NCBI RefSeq assembly: GCF_003627215.1
Contig: NZ_CP032677.1
Coordinates: forward strand, 1,183,501 to 1,247,500
Direction of reading: 5' to 3'
Length of the DNA stretch: 64,000 bases
Origin: Pseudomonas sp. Leaf58
GTDB taxonomy: Bacteria; Pseudomonadota; Gammaproteobacteria; Pseudomonadales; Pseudomonadaceae
The notes under the pieces are model-generated. The model saw only the letters and a list, made by a program, of their open reading frames with translations. It did no database searches and was not told the origin of the DNA. Each line of letters begins with the position of its first letter. Position 1 is the first letter of the stretch. Below are positions 1 to 10,000 of this stretch, in pieces. The translations under genes were made by a program, and so were the position numbers.

Positions 1-23
1 CCCTGACTGCCGGAGGTTGAACC

Positions 24-854
24 ATGGATGTGCAAACTCTGCGAGCCGAAGCCTTCAAGGCCCTGCACGAGCGCAACAGTGCCTTCGTCATCCCCAACCC
101 GTGGGATGCTGGCTCGGCCAAGTTACTGGCTAGCCTGGGTTACGAGGCGCTGGCCACTACCAGTGCCGGGCTGGCCTTCAGCCTAGGCCGGCCGGACGCC
201 GAAGGCGCCTTGAGCCTGGACGAGACCTTGGACAACGCCAGGGTGATCGCCGATGCCACCCCGTTGCCGGTGGCCGCCGACCTGGAGAACGGCTTTGCTG
301 ACCTGCCCGAGGATTGTGCCCAAACCATCCTGCGCGCCGCCGAGGCCGGTTTGGTGGGCGGCTCTATCGAAGATGCCAGTGGCCGTCGCGAAGCACCCAT
401 CTATGACTTCGGGCTAGCGCTAGAGCGTGTTCGCGCGGCGGTGCAGGCGGCGCGCAGTTTGCCGTTCCCGTTCACCTTGTGCGCGCGGGCGGAAAACCTG
501 CTGCACGGTCGCCTGGACCTGGACGACACCATCCGGCGCCTGCAGGCCTATGCCGAGGCCGGCGCCGACGTGCTCTACGCGCCCGGGCTGCGCACTGTCG
601 AAGAAATCCGCGCGGTGGTGCAGGCGGTGGCGCCACGGCCAGTCAATGTGCTGATGGGCCTGGCCGGCGTGCCGCTGAGCGTCAACCAATTGCAGGACTT
701 GGGCGTACGCCGCATCAGCGTCGGCTCATCCTTGGCCCGTGCCGCGCTAGGGGCTTTTCACCGGGCCGCGTTGGAAATTCGCGATGAGGGCACGTTTGGT
801 TACGGGGAGCAGGCACTGCCGTTCGCCCAGCTCAACGACTTGTTCCGCCGCTGA
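24..854 (+). CDS. PEP mutase / isocitrate lyase superfamily enzyme
   Basis: A 276-residue protein of the phosphoenolpyruvate mutase/isocitrate lyase superfamily. These are TIM-barrel enzymes that make or break C-C or P-C bonds of 2-oxo or dicarboxylic acids in the cytoplasm. The start VIPNPWDAGSAKLLASLGY, the Mg-site region AADLENGFAD and the strand segment GGSIEDASG are typical of the 'isocitrate lyase/phosphoenolpyruvate mutase family' group in Pseudomonas. The exact substrate cannot be read from the sequence; oxaloacetate decarboxylase-like or methylisocitrate lyase-like activity are alternatives. The start is fixed by GGAGG ten bases before the ATG. Its TGA overlaps the next ATG by one base, so the two genes are probably co-translated. 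Confidence 0.85.
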   Translation: MDVQTLRAEAFKALHERNSAFVIPNPWDAGSAKLLASLGYEALATTSAGLAFSLGRPDAEGALSLDETLDNARVIADATPLPVAADLENGFADLPEDCAQTILRAAEAGLVGGSIEDASGRREAPIYDFGLALERVRAAVQAARSLPFPFTLCARAENLLHGRLDLDDTIRRLQAYAEAGADVLYAPGLRTVEEIRAVVQAVAPRPVNVLMGLAGVPLSVNQLQDLGVRRISVGSSLARAALGAFHRAALEIRDEGTFGYGEQALPFAQLNDLFRR

Positions 855-1543
855 TGCGGGTTGTGCTGGCGCTGCTGGGCGGCTTGCTGCTGCTGGCCGG
901 CCTGGTCTGGCACTTCGGCTGGCGCCTGCCCGCCACGTGGAACCCGTGGGCACCGCTGGACGTGCGCCAGGCCCCCAACCTGCTGACCCCCTACAAACTG
1001 TCGCGGCTGCGCGATGACCCGGCGTTGTGCCGCCAGGCGCTGGAAGCTAGCCACCTGCGCTACCAGGCACAAGCCGACAGCCCGCCTTCGGCCAACTGCC
1101 CGTTGCAGAATGTGTGGCGTATCCAAGGCGGCCAAGCGCGGCTCAGTAGCAGCTTTCTGGCCAGTTGCCCGCTGGCGGTGGCTTACGCGCTGTTTGAAAA
1201 CCATGGCTTGCAGCCGGTGGCGCAACGGGTGCTGGGCCAGCCGGTGGCGCAGGTCGACCACCTGGGCAGTTTTGCCTGCCGCAATATGTACCACCGCAAG
1301 CAGGGCCGCTTGAGCCAGCACGCCACGGCCAATGCCCTGGATATCAGCGGTTTTCGCATGCAGGACGGCCAGCGCATTGTGCTGGCGCGGGATTGGCCTG
1401 CGGGTGGGCAAAAGGCTGAATTCTTGCGTCAGGTGCAGCAGGCGGCCTGCGAAAGTTTCAGCACGGTGCTGGGGCCGGACTACAACGCTGCGCACCGCAA
1501 CCATTTTCACCTGGACATGGGGCGCTGGCAGATCTGCCGCTGA
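854..1543 (+). CDS. extensin-like family protein, membrane anchored
   Basis: A 229-residue protein with one N-terminal hydrophobic segment (about residues 3-20), then a bacterial extensin-like C-terminal domain. This domain is related to the D-Ala-D-Ala carboxypeptidase (M15-like) fold. The conserved features seen are SQHATANALDISGF near residues 155-168 and HRNHFHLDMG near the C-terminus, which supply the His/Asp residues expected for a zinc site, together with several Cys residues. The likely location is the periplasmic face of the inner membrane, acting on peptidoglycan, but this is inferred from the family. It overlaps the upstream gene by one base, and its stop abuts the convergent next gene directly. 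Confidence 0.85.
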   Translation: MRVVLALLGGLLLLAGLVWHFGWRLPATWNPWAPLDVRQAPNLLTPYKLSRLRDDPALCRQALEASHLRYQAQADSPPSANCPLQNVWRIQGGQARLSSSFLASCPLAVAYALFENHGLQPVAQRVLGQPVAQVDHLGSFACRNMYHRKQGRLSQHATANALDISGFRMQDGQRIVLARDWPAGGQKAEFLRQVQQAACESFSTVLGPDYNAAHRNHFHLDMGRWQICR

Positions 1544-2164
1544 TCAGGCGTGAACGCGCACGTTGTTCAGCACCACCGGGCGCGCCCAGTGCAGGTCGAA
1601 TGCCAGGTCGTGCTGCTGCTCGGCCAGGGTGGGTTCGTCGAATGGTTCGGGTGCCGCCTCCAGCAGGTGGGGCTCGAACTCGGCGATGGGCAGGAACAGC
1701 GACCGTGGGGCAGGGCCGGGGCCGGGCTCGGCAAGCGGCTGGCCCTGGCTCATCACCACCGGGCGCAGCCAGTTGTTGTTGATATCGAGCTGGCGCTGTT
1801 GCTCGATCAACTCGACGGCGCTGAACGGTTCGGGGGCCGCTGGCAGTAGCTTGGCCTCCAGTTCTGCCTTGGGCAGGAACAGCGGCTCTGGCGGTGTCAC
1901 CACGGTGTCCTGTACCGGGCAGGCGCGCTGCGCGTCAATCAGGGCTAGCGCCCGGGCGCCGCCGATGGGCTCGCCGCTTGCCTGGTCGTACTGCACCAAC
2001 GACTGGCTGACAGTGTCTGCGGGCTCTTCCTGCTGCTCGGCCATGGCCCGGGCAAAGAAATCCTGCCACAGGTGGCTGACGCCCCCGAGTGCCTGGGTAT
2101 TCTGCCGACCGTAGTTGCCGACAGGCGACAGGTAGGTCAAGCCGATGGGAAGAGTATCTGTCAT
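1544..2164 (-). CDS. hypothetical protein with two tandem ~48-residue repeats
   Basis: A 206-residue protein not recognised as a named family. The C-terminal half holds two similar units. One runs from PLFLPKAELEAKLLPAAPEP to WLRPVV. The other runs from SLFLPIAEFEPHLLEAAPEP to WARPVV. Both keep the pattern (S/P)LFLP.AE.E..LL.AAPEPF....L.EQQ..L.....W.RPVV. There is no signal peptide or membrane segment, the protein is acidic, and it is probably cytoplasmic. The stop codon touches the stop of the convergent extensin-like gene, with no terminator between them. The gene is divergent from rsmJ. Codon use matches the backbone, so it is probably a genuine Pseudomonas gene of unknown function. Confidence 0.75.
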   Translation of the reverse strand: MTDTLPIGLTYLSPVGNYGRQNTQALGGVSHLWQDFFARAMAEQQEEPADTVSQSLVQYDQASGEPIGGARALALIDAQRACPVQDTVVTPPEPLFLPKAELEAKLLPAAPEPFSAVELIEQQRQLDINNNWLRPVVMSQGQPLAEPGPGPAPRSLFLPIAEFEPHLLEAAPEPFDEPTLAEQQHDLAFDLHWARPVVLNNVRVHA

Positions 2165-2265
2165 GGCAGTCTTGCGCGTTGCGCTCTGGCAGAATAGCGG
2201 GATATTGCCTGTATCGGCCGTGGCTGCTGATTCATTAAGGGCTGGGTTAACATTTTCAGGTGTGA

Positions 2266-3045
<780 letters not shown>

Positions 3046-3080
3046 CCTGTCCCGATGTGGCCGGCCAGCGCGGTCATTAT

Positions 3081-3160
3081 GGGAGCGGGTGTGCCCGCGA
3101 AGCAGGCAACGTGGTGAATGGCACCGGCTTTGCCGGTGTTCGCGGGCAAGCCCGCTCCCA
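3081..3160. repeat. inverted pair of Pseudomonas REP elements
   Basis: Two REP copies in opposite orientation lie downstream of rsmJ: gggagcgggtgtgcccgcga at 3081-3100 and tcgcgggcaagcccgctccc at 3140-3159. A second hairpin, caccggctttgccggtg (3122-3138), lies between them. This is the BIME-like arrangement common in P. putida. It lies between convergent rsmJ and the TetR gene, where it can act as a bidirectional transcript end. Confidence 0.85.
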
Positions 3161-3221
3161 CAGTAATCGCGCAAGCATTCAGGTTTTGATCAAGACAGTG
3201 CTCCCGATGTCCGCATAGGCT

Positions 3222-3863
3222 TCAGGGTTGGAATGCCCGCACGAACACCCCCACCACCTCGCGCACATGCGCCTCGGCTTCTTCACCTTGCAGCGGCCCC
3301 GCACACCCCAGCAACAACCGGTAATCCGGGGCACCTTTGACCAAACAGAAGAAGTGCTCCGCCGCGCGCAGGGGGTTGTCGATACGCAGCAACCCGCGCT
3401 CATCTGCACCGCGCAGCAGCGCTTCCATACCTGCCAGCACGCGCTTGGGCCCGGCCTCGTAGAAGTACTCGCCAAAACTGCGGTCCAGGCTGCCCTGGGC
3501 CATGATCAGGCGGCTGAGCTTGACCGCTTCATCACTGCTGATCAGCGCCTGGAAACCACGGGCGATGGTCAGCAGTACCTCGTCCACTGGCACCCCCTCG
3601 GGGTACTCGAACAGCAGGTCGGGCAACTGGATTTGGCAGGTGGCCATGACCGCCGAGCAGAACAGTGTCTGCTTGTCGGTGAAGTGGCTGTACACGGTGA
3701 GCTTTGAAACACCTGCCGCCGCAGCGACCGCATCCATGCTGGTGTTGGCGTAACCAAGGCTGAGGAATAGCGACTTGGCCGCTTCGAGAATCGCCTCGCG
3801 TTTGGCCAAGTCCTTGGGCCGGCCCGGGCCGATGGGTGCGTCGTTGGACATTGTGGTCTGCAT
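3222..3863 (-). CDS. TetR/AcrR family transcriptional regulator
   Basis: A 213-residue TetR-family repressor. The N-terminal helix-turn-helix is at about residues 20-65 (REAILEAAKSLFLSLGYANT, SMDAVAAAAGVSKLTVYSHF). The C-terminal part resembles the AefR-like ligand domain. The ATG at 3863 or the one at 3851 may be used. In related P. putida chromosomes such a regulator sits divergently next to an RND membrane-fusion/permease pair. Here that pair begins at 19430, on the far side of a 15.5-kb accessory island. I infer it was, and may still be, the local regulator of that pump. Its ligand is unknown. Confidence 0.9.
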   Translation of the reverse strand: MQTTMSNDAPIGPGRPKDLAKREAILEAAKSLFLSLGYANTSMDAVAAAAGVSKLTVYSHFTDKQTLFCSAVMATCQIQLPDLLFEYPEGVPVDEVLLTIARGFQALISSDEAVKLSRLIMAQGSLDRSFGEYFYEAGPKRVLAGMEALLRGADERGLLRIDNPLRAAEHFFCLVKGAPDYRLLLGCAGPLQGEEAEAHVREVVGVFVRAFQP

Positions 3864-3908
3864 CTGGTTGAAGAGTCGCTCATCTTAACGGGTCAGGCGC
3901 CACAAGGC

Positions 3909-4039
3909 TCAAGCCATTGGGTCGTGCAGCTCGTCTAGGGCAATCAAGCCCTTCCACGGTACCACCTGACTCACTTGATCAGGAACAACTCCTTGCGGGT
4001 CTGCTTGCGCTTGCTAGCGAACTCGACATCGGCGCAGGT
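3909..4039 (-). pseudogene. IS5-family transposase N-terminal remnant, frameshifted
   Basis: Read on the minus strand, this stretch gives ADVEFASKRKQTRKELFLIK followed by an in-frame TGA (3971-3973). In the next frame it continues as SQVVPWKGLIALDELHDPMA and a stop. I recognise the N-terminal signature of IS5-type transposases (EF..KRKQTRKE.FL..M..VVPW..L..LIEPHYP). Only about 43 codons remain, with one frameshift and a degenerate end. No terminal inverted repeats or catalytic DDE region were found nearby. It marks the left border of the fimbrial island. Confidence 0.65.
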
Positions 4040-4117
4040 TCCCTAGTTGGCTGGCGCTAAACAACAAAAAACTGTTCTGACGACGTTGCACACTGTGGGC
4101 GAGCGCAACACGTATTT

Positions 4118-4131
4118 TAAGAACTGTCTGA
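4118..4131 (+). promoter_or_regulatory. RcsB-box-like site upstream of chaperone/adhesin operon
   Basis: The sequence TAAGAACTGTCTGA begins 79 bases before the TTG at 4197. It shares the core TAAG-N4-GTCT-N-A with sites at 14336-14349 and 18615-18628. Nine of 14 bases agree with the enterobacterial RcsAB box (TAAGAATATTCCTA). The right half overlaps a perfect 6-bp inverted repeat, CTGTCTgaaAGACAG (4124-4138). Binding by the island's RcsB-like regulator is inference. Confidence 0.5.
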
Positions 4132-4196
4132 AAGACAGGTCTACCTCGGAACCTTAACCTCAGCTGGATCACCCTCCACTTTGCAGGAACCGACGT

Positions 4197-4943
4197 TTGC
4201 CCATGCTCAACGACTCACGGCGCTCCAGTGCAAAAAGCTCTTTGCGGATACCGTTAGCGTTTTTTTTGACGATGTGTACGGTCTTACCCAGTGCCAGAGC
4301 AGCGCTGATAGTGGAGGGGACTCGATTGATTTATTCCGGCTCGGCAAGAGAGGCCAGTATCAGCATCCTAAACAAGAGTGAGCGAGGTGCCTTGGTACAG
4401 AGCTGGGTCAGCGAAGAAGAAGACAACGACAAAAGCGATATTCCCTTTGCGGTTGCACAACCATTGGTGTATCTCGAACCTAATGGCCGCCACCTACTCC
4501 GTGTATTTTATGCCGGATGGGGTTTGCCCGAGAATAAAGAGTCTGTAGTTTGGCTGAATATTATGGATATCCCACCCAAGCCAGAGCACTCAGAGCAGTC
4601 AGGAAATATCCAATTCGCAGTTCGTCAGCGGTTGAAGTTGTTCTACCGCCCTCCTGGACTTGTAGGTTCCACGAGCGACGCGATACCAAAGCTAGTTTGG
4701 AAAAGACTCCAGCATCAAAAGATTCAAGTCAATAATCCCAGTTTGTTTCACGTCTCTTTGATTGACCTTGAAGTAGGTGCGGGCACGTCTCGGCAGAAAA
4801 TTGCTGACTACGTGTTTTTGTCCCCTGGTGAAACCCGCATGCTGGAGGTTCCCGTCTCAGCTTTTGAGTATTTGAGCCGTATAAGCTTCAAGGAAATAAC
4901 CGACGGCGGTCTGCAAAATTATCACAGTGTACAGCTTCAATGA
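4197..4943 (+). CDS. periplasmic fimbrial chaperone (PapD/CupA5-like), adhesin operon
   Basis: A PapD-like periplasmic chaperone of 248 residues from the TTG, or 246 from the ATG at 4203. AGGAA at 4185-4189 is better spaced for the TTG. An N-terminal signal peptide ends near SARA-A. The two-Ig-domain pilus chaperone signature is intact: LLRVFYAGWGLPENKESVVW with WLNIMDIPP, then AVRQRLKLFYRPPGL, which carries the conserved Lys/Arg that anchors a subunit C-terminus. It would deliver subunits by donor-strand complementation to the usher at 14486-17053. It is 42 bp upstream of the adhesin gene and probably in its operon. Together with the chaperone at 17116 it gives the locus two chaperones, as in cupA, cupB and cupD. 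Confidence 0.92.
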   Translation: MPMLNDSRRSSAKSSLRIPLAFFLTMCTVLPSARAALIVEGTRLIYSGSAREASISILNKSERGALVQSWVSEEEDNDKSDIPFAVAQPLVYLEPNGRHLLRVFYAGWGLPENKESVVWLNIMDIPPKPEHSEQSGNIQFAVRQRLKLFYRPPGLVGSTSDAIPKLVWKRLQHQKIQVNNPSLFHVSLIDLEVGAGTSRQKIADYVFLSPGETRMLEVPVSAFEYLSRISFKEITDGGLQNYHSVQLQ

Positions 4944-4985
4944 TTCCGTTTTCAGCAATTTTCATCTTATTTCCAGGAGTATTTT

Positions 4986-5969
4986 ATGTTTCTAGCCAAA
5001 AAAACCCTGGTATGTCTCCTGTTTATAGGAAGCGTTAGTCCTGTCCCTGCTTTCGCGCTTACTTGCAAGAATCAGAGCGATGGTTCAGCGGTGATAAGGG
5101 AGTCATTAAATACTGCACTTGCTATACCAGCCGATGCGCCAGACGGAACGATTATTTGGGAGTCAGAAGAGTATACGGCCAATGTTAAGTGTAATGATGA
5201 GTGGAACTCGGGCAGCGCCGAAAATATCTATTTATATACGAACCCTGCCGCAGTCGATATTGGTTCCGGTATACGGATTGGTCTGCGCTATAAGGGCGTA
5301 TCCTACACCCAGAGCAAGACAAGAGTTGAAACCGGTTACGACTCCTGGTATGGCTGTACCAGCATCTGGTCGTGCAAAGGAAATTGGGCGAAATTCCCTC
5401 TAAAATTCACTATATTCATCGAAAAATTTGGCCCTACGCCAAGTTCTGGAAAAGCCATCCAGCTGAGTGAATATAGAGTTTTTCAGTTGGATGGTAAAAG
5501 CGGTCTAAATAACAATCCCAATACGAACGTTAACTATATCATCAGCGGGCTGAGCAATATCCGTTTTATCCCCTGCTCGCCGGAGCTAATGATTATTCCT
5601 AGTGTTATCAACTTTCGCCGCGCTCTCTCCAGTACCGCGGTAACAGGCCAGGTTGCAAGTTCAGCCAGCTTCAAACTTGACCTGGTGAAGACTTGCGATA
5701 CTCCCTACACCGTCAACGCTCGCTTCAGGCCGGTCACAGGCAGCGTCATTAACAACCTTTTGGTGCCGAGCAATAATAATTCTGTTGGCATTTCGCTAGT
5801 CCGCGAGGAAAATAATTCTCCCGTTCCGTACAACAGTTGGTTCAAACTCGCGAATCTAACAACCAGTGGACAAAGCAGAATCGACCTTCGGGCAGATCTG
5901 ATATGGCGCGGAACGCCGATTCCGGGGGAGTTCAAAGCAGAAGCGCAGATAGATATGTACTATCAATAA
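4986..5969 (+). CDS. fimbrial tip adhesin candidate, secreted, two domains
   Basis: A 327-residue exported protein. The signal peptide covers about residues 1-24, with cleavage after PAFA. The mature N-terminal half is rich in Cys (C27, and C...WSC in the middle), aromatic residues and Asn, as in receptor-binding domains. The C-terminal half (about residues 190-327) has the Cys pair and the beta-strand ending AEAQIDMYYQ expected of a pilin-type domain that receives a donor strand. I infer a FimH/CupA4-like two-domain tip adhesin. The length and lack of strong family matches leave room for a minor subunit. It lies downstream of its own chaperone. The A+T content is much higher than in the backbone, indicating transfer. 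Confidence 0.75.
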   Translation: MFLAKKTLVCLLFIGSVSPVPAFALTCKNQSDGSAVIRESLNTALAIPADAPDGTIIWESEEYTANVKCNDEWNSGSAENIYLYTNPAAVDIGSGIRIGLRYKGVSYTQSKTRVETGYDSWYGCTSIWSCKGNWAKFPLKFTIFIEKFGPTPSSGKAIQLSEYRVFQLDGKSGLNNNPNTNVNYIISGLSNIRFIPCSPELMIIPSVINFRRALSSTAVTGQVASSASFKLDLVKTCDTPYTVNARFRPVTGSVINNLLVPSNNNSVGISLVREENNSPVPYNSWFKLANLTTSGQSRIDLRADLIWRGTPIPGEFKAEAQIDMYYQ

Positions 5970-6319
5970 GGCGATGATCCCCCTTCCCCCGAAAGTGAGG
6001 ACTGTAAACAGGGCTGCTATCAGGTAGCCCTATAGCATGTAAATGCCAGCTCGAACTTCCATACAATCACCCTTCGACTGAGCAGATTCTTAGTGGCGGA
6101 CTTCGCGCACCGGAAGCCAATACGTCGAGTTGCTCAGGTAATCGAGTACCTATCCTTCGCTTGTGCAGGTTCGTGCTCAAGCCACGATTTCTTGAAGGGA
6201 CTGCTGAGCCACCCAGCACGCTTAGCCACATGCGGGGCTCTGATGCCAACTGCTCAGGCCAGAACCAGAGCATCCAGCTAGCGAAGACCGCCGATTAAGC
6301 CACCCATTGTGATTGAGTT
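5970..6319. other. 350-bp intergenic region between convergent island genes
   Basis: I recognise no gene here. A short hairpin, agggct..agccct (6010-6031), follows the adhesin stop and may weakly end transcription, although it has no T-run. A partial RcsB-box look-alike, tgagcagattctta (6079-6092), does not contain the GTCT core seen at the three promoter sites. Short open frames between 6067 and 6281 on both strands resemble nothing I know. Confidence 0.4.
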
Positions 6320-6967
6320 TCAGTTAAATATTTGTTGTTCTTGGCAATAGGCGAGTAGTTCTTGATCACTGTGTGCAGCCAGCTTTCGCATCGCAGAGAT
6401 TTTTTGCGCGCTGATTGTTTTTCTGCTTCTGTTCTGGAGCTGAGCAATATCACTCACACTTAGTCCTGATACGAATAGTCGCAACACTTCATGCTCTTTG
6501 AGTGACAGGCTGTTTATCCGTTCGTCAATGGTGGTTGAGGTCGATAGCACCGAATTTCTCGGTGTGTCAGGAGTATGGTATGGGCGATGCATGGCGATCG
6601 CATTGAGTGCTTTTTCTATTTCAGTATGCAGCTGGTTCTTCTGAATAATCCCAGAGACGCCAAGTTCGTGTAGACGCTCTAGTATAAGTGCGTTTGAAAT
6701 CATGGTCAGGACCAAGATCTTCAATCTCGGGTAAGTGCGCTTAAGATAGGTTATTAGTTTTAGGCCATCACCATAAGGCGAGTCTGCCGGCATGTTGTAG
6801 TCGGTTATTACCAAGTCTACGGGCTGCTGGCTTAGCTTATCCACAAGGCTTTGTGAGCAAATGGCTTCCCCGGCAATGCTGAAGCTTGGATGGCGCTCGA
6901 CCAGTTCTCTGACACCCAGCAGTACAATGGGGTGATCGTCAGCGACGATGACTTTCAATTTTTTCAT
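6320..6967 (-). CDS. RcsB-like response regulator (REC + LuxR-type HTH)
   Basis: A 215-residue NarL/FixJ-class response regulator and the closest of its type to RcsB. The receiver domain has the acidic pair D10-D11 and phospho-acceptor D56 (LVITDYNMP). The motifs YGDGLKLITYLKR and ILVLTM match RcsB. The C-terminal helix-turn-helix reads LSLKEHEVLRLFVSGLSVSD, then IAQLQNRSRKTISAQKISAM, which parallels the RcsB recognition region. I chose the ATG at 6967 because the REC domain starts there; a TTG at 7015 would add 16 unlikely residues. It is last in the signalling operon, 56 bp after the HPt-containing kinase, its probable phosphodonor. In P. aeruginosa the corresponding RcsB controls cupD fimbriae. 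Confidence 0.93.
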   Translation of the reverse strand: MKKLKVIVADDHPIVLLGVRELVERHPSFSIAGEAICSQSLVDKLSQQPVDLVITDYNMPADSPYGDGLKLITYLKRTYPRLKILVLTMISNALILERLHELGVSGIIQKNQLHTEIEKALNAIAMHRPYHTPDTPRNSVLSTSTTIDERINSLSLKEHEVLRLFVSGLSVSDIAQLQNRSRKTISAQKISAMRKLAAHSDQELLAYCQEQQIFN

Positions 6968-7023
6968 GAAACCGCCATACGTTGTGAGCTTGATATCCGC
7001 CGGAAGACGGATCAAGATATTAA

Positions 7024-10000
7024 TTATGTGAGGTTGCTCAACATTCTCGATAACTTGTCCAGCAGCGCGCGCACGCTCTCGATCAGGTCATCATCCAGCA
7101 ACGTGTCGGCCAGCTTGATTTCCAATGCGCAACATTGGTTGGCTAGGGAGATGTCCTGGACCGCTCCCAAGGCGCCAGCAATACTGTGCATGAGTTCGCT
7201 CAAGCGTTGGCTATTCCTCTGCTCCAAGGCTAGACGTAACTTCTGCATATCGTCATGCATAGTACTTGCAAACAGTTCGCGCATCGCTGGGGATAGCTGC
7301 ACTATGTCAACATTTGAGGGGTAAGCCTGCGCGGTTTCAAGATAGGCCCTGCCCGGGTCGTCGTGCTGGGCCGGCCGGCACAAGCTGATCAAGTGGGTGC
7401 GCAGAGTCTGAATGTCTAGCGGCTTTACTATACAGGCATTCATGCCCGCTTCAAAACAGCGTTGGCCCTCGTCACGCAATGCATTGGCGGTTACGCCGAT
7501 GATTGGTATCTGTGTATCGATTTGGCGCAGTGCTCTTGCCAATTCATATCCATTCATGAGAGGCATGTTCACATCAGTCAAAACTACGTCAAACAGCCCT
7601 GGTTGCCAGTATTGCACCGCTTGTTCGCCATTTGCTGCGACGACCGTACTGCAACCCAGCGCCTCGAGTTGCTCTTTTAAGATAGCCTGATTTATTGGAT
7701 TGTCTTCTGCCACGAGAATCTGCAGATCGAGTGAGGTGAGAAGCTGTGGAGCCAGTGCTTCGTCGTTTGAACAACGACCTTGACGGATGCAGTCGATTAG
7801 ACGAGCGATTCCCCGTACATCGTGCATTTCGACTCGCCAACCGTTTTCGGTGAGTGTACCGAGGACTGGCCCATCGCCAGTGGCGCAAATGCGCTGACCA
7901 TTCCATGTAGCGACTTTCGAACAGTCGAGCATGTCTACTAGCAGAGCTTCGGGATTATAGTGTTCCTCCGTTGGAATCGTGAGCATTGCGGTATAGCCCA
8001 AGCGCTGCAGCCAGCCTACGAAAGACTCGGCCAGCTGTGGTATTGGTGCGCGTACATACACCGGAGATGGATCGGGTGGAGTAAGAGCGCAATTATGAAA
8101 TTTGCCTTGGGCTAATGGTAAGCGGACGTTAAATGAGAAGCTACTGCCCAAGCCTGGCTCGCTGACCACCTTGATGTCGCCATCCATCATCTCGGCCAGC
8201 CGTCCACAGATAGATAAGCCCAAGCCTGCTCCACCCTCGATTGATGCCTCCGGCACTTGGAAAAACAATTCGAACAATCTGTTTTGTTGTGTTTTGGAAA
8301 TACCTATACCACTGTCAATGACTTGCCATTCCAGGCAGACGTGTTCGTGTTCGAAAGAGATTACCCGGGTATGTAGAACGACCCGGCCGGCATCGGTAAA
8401 TTTGATGGCATTGCTTAGAAAGTTGTTAAGTATCTGGCGGATGCGTATTGGGTCGCCCACTATCTGAGCGGGCAGGTGAGGATCTGTGCACGCATAGAAC
8501 AACAGCCCCTTGTGCGCAGCAAGCGCGGAGTAGGTGCGCATCGTGTCTTGGATGATGTCCAGTGGGCAGAATGCCGTCGTTTCCAGGGCCATCTGCCCAG
8601 ACTCGATTTTCGAGACGTCCAGCACATCACTGATCAGTTGGAACAGGGTCGCCGAAGAACGCTGGATTGTCTGCAGATAGGTTTGCTGACGCAGGTCCAG
8701 GTGGGTGAGACCGAGTAGTTCAAGCGTCCCTAATACCCCATACAATGGGGTGCGGATCTCGTGGGTCATAGTTGCGAGGAATAATGTCTTGGCCTCATTG
8801 GCAGCATCGGCTGACCGCCTTGCATCTTCAAGCGCTTGCGCATCTTCTACATGGCGGGTTACGTCATTGAACGCATACAAACGAACATCTTCGCCATGGT
8901 AGCGGGTGGATACGAATCCGACCTGTAAATAACGACCACTGATTTGCAAGCGATGCTCATTTGTACTGGAGCTATCGGGTTGTGAGGCTAGTATGCGTGT
9001 AAGCTCCTTCGAATCCCATTGTTGGGCCCGCTGATTTTCCAGAAGCACTTCATGGTCAGCACTACGGACCAGGCACAACCCCGTCGGCGCGGCATCGATA
9101 ACCGCGCGACTGAAGGCTTCGCTTTCAACAATGGTTTCATGTGCGTCGCGAGCTGGAAAGATGACGTTTCGCTGGTACCAGCGGTTCGCAGCTAGGCCCA
9201 TTCCGGTAATGACTAGCAACGTAATGCCCAGAGTAACCAAAGACCAGAACGCATAGTGGAAGATATGCTGATAAGTGACGGTATAGACAGCGGTCCAGCC
9301 GCCTAAGGTTGGCTCGTACAGTTTGAATACCAAGCCCGCTAGTGTGAAATTCACACCATGGTGTAAGTCCGACAGTGTAGACCTCTGGCCTATCAGGACC
9401 GCTCCGGAAGGACCGAATAATGTGAGACCGTCATATAGCGACCGGGCCATAATTTGCTCGTAAACATTGACCTGACTTAGGTCAACGAGTGAGACAGCCA
9501 CAAACGTACGTTTACCATTCATACCGCTGGTTGGCGAGATGGAGGTGTAGGCGACTACTCGACCAGGGGGGGTGTAACTCGTCGATTCGGCATAACTGCG
9601 CCAGGCGATTTCACCATTTGCACTTGTCTCGTCCATCAAGGGCCGCCGTATATCGACCTGTCTGATGATATCGATGAAAGGAATATCACCCTCCACGTTT
9701 GTAATGCCGCCACGTCCGGCAGCCGGTATCGCGATAGCGTACCCACGCTCAGGCGAAAATAGGAACATTTGAGGCGAACTATAATGAGACGCGGACCAGA
9801 AAGTAGTATAAAAATCAGCAAGATTTGCACCTTGACTGAATACTTCCTCGGCGTCGCTGGCTCTAAAAGTGGGGCCATCAAGCTTAACGGTGAACGGCAG
9901 GGAGAACGGGAAGGCCTGACCTTGAAATATATTTGGCCCCATTTCGGGTAGCGGCGTAAAGGCGGTGTGCTCAATGCGTTGATGATCAAGCAGCCCCTCT

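Noticed and set aside
6067..6281. Short overlapping open frames on both strands in the island gap
   Set aside because: No ribosome site, no recognisable similarity, and both strands equally open; left as non-coding.
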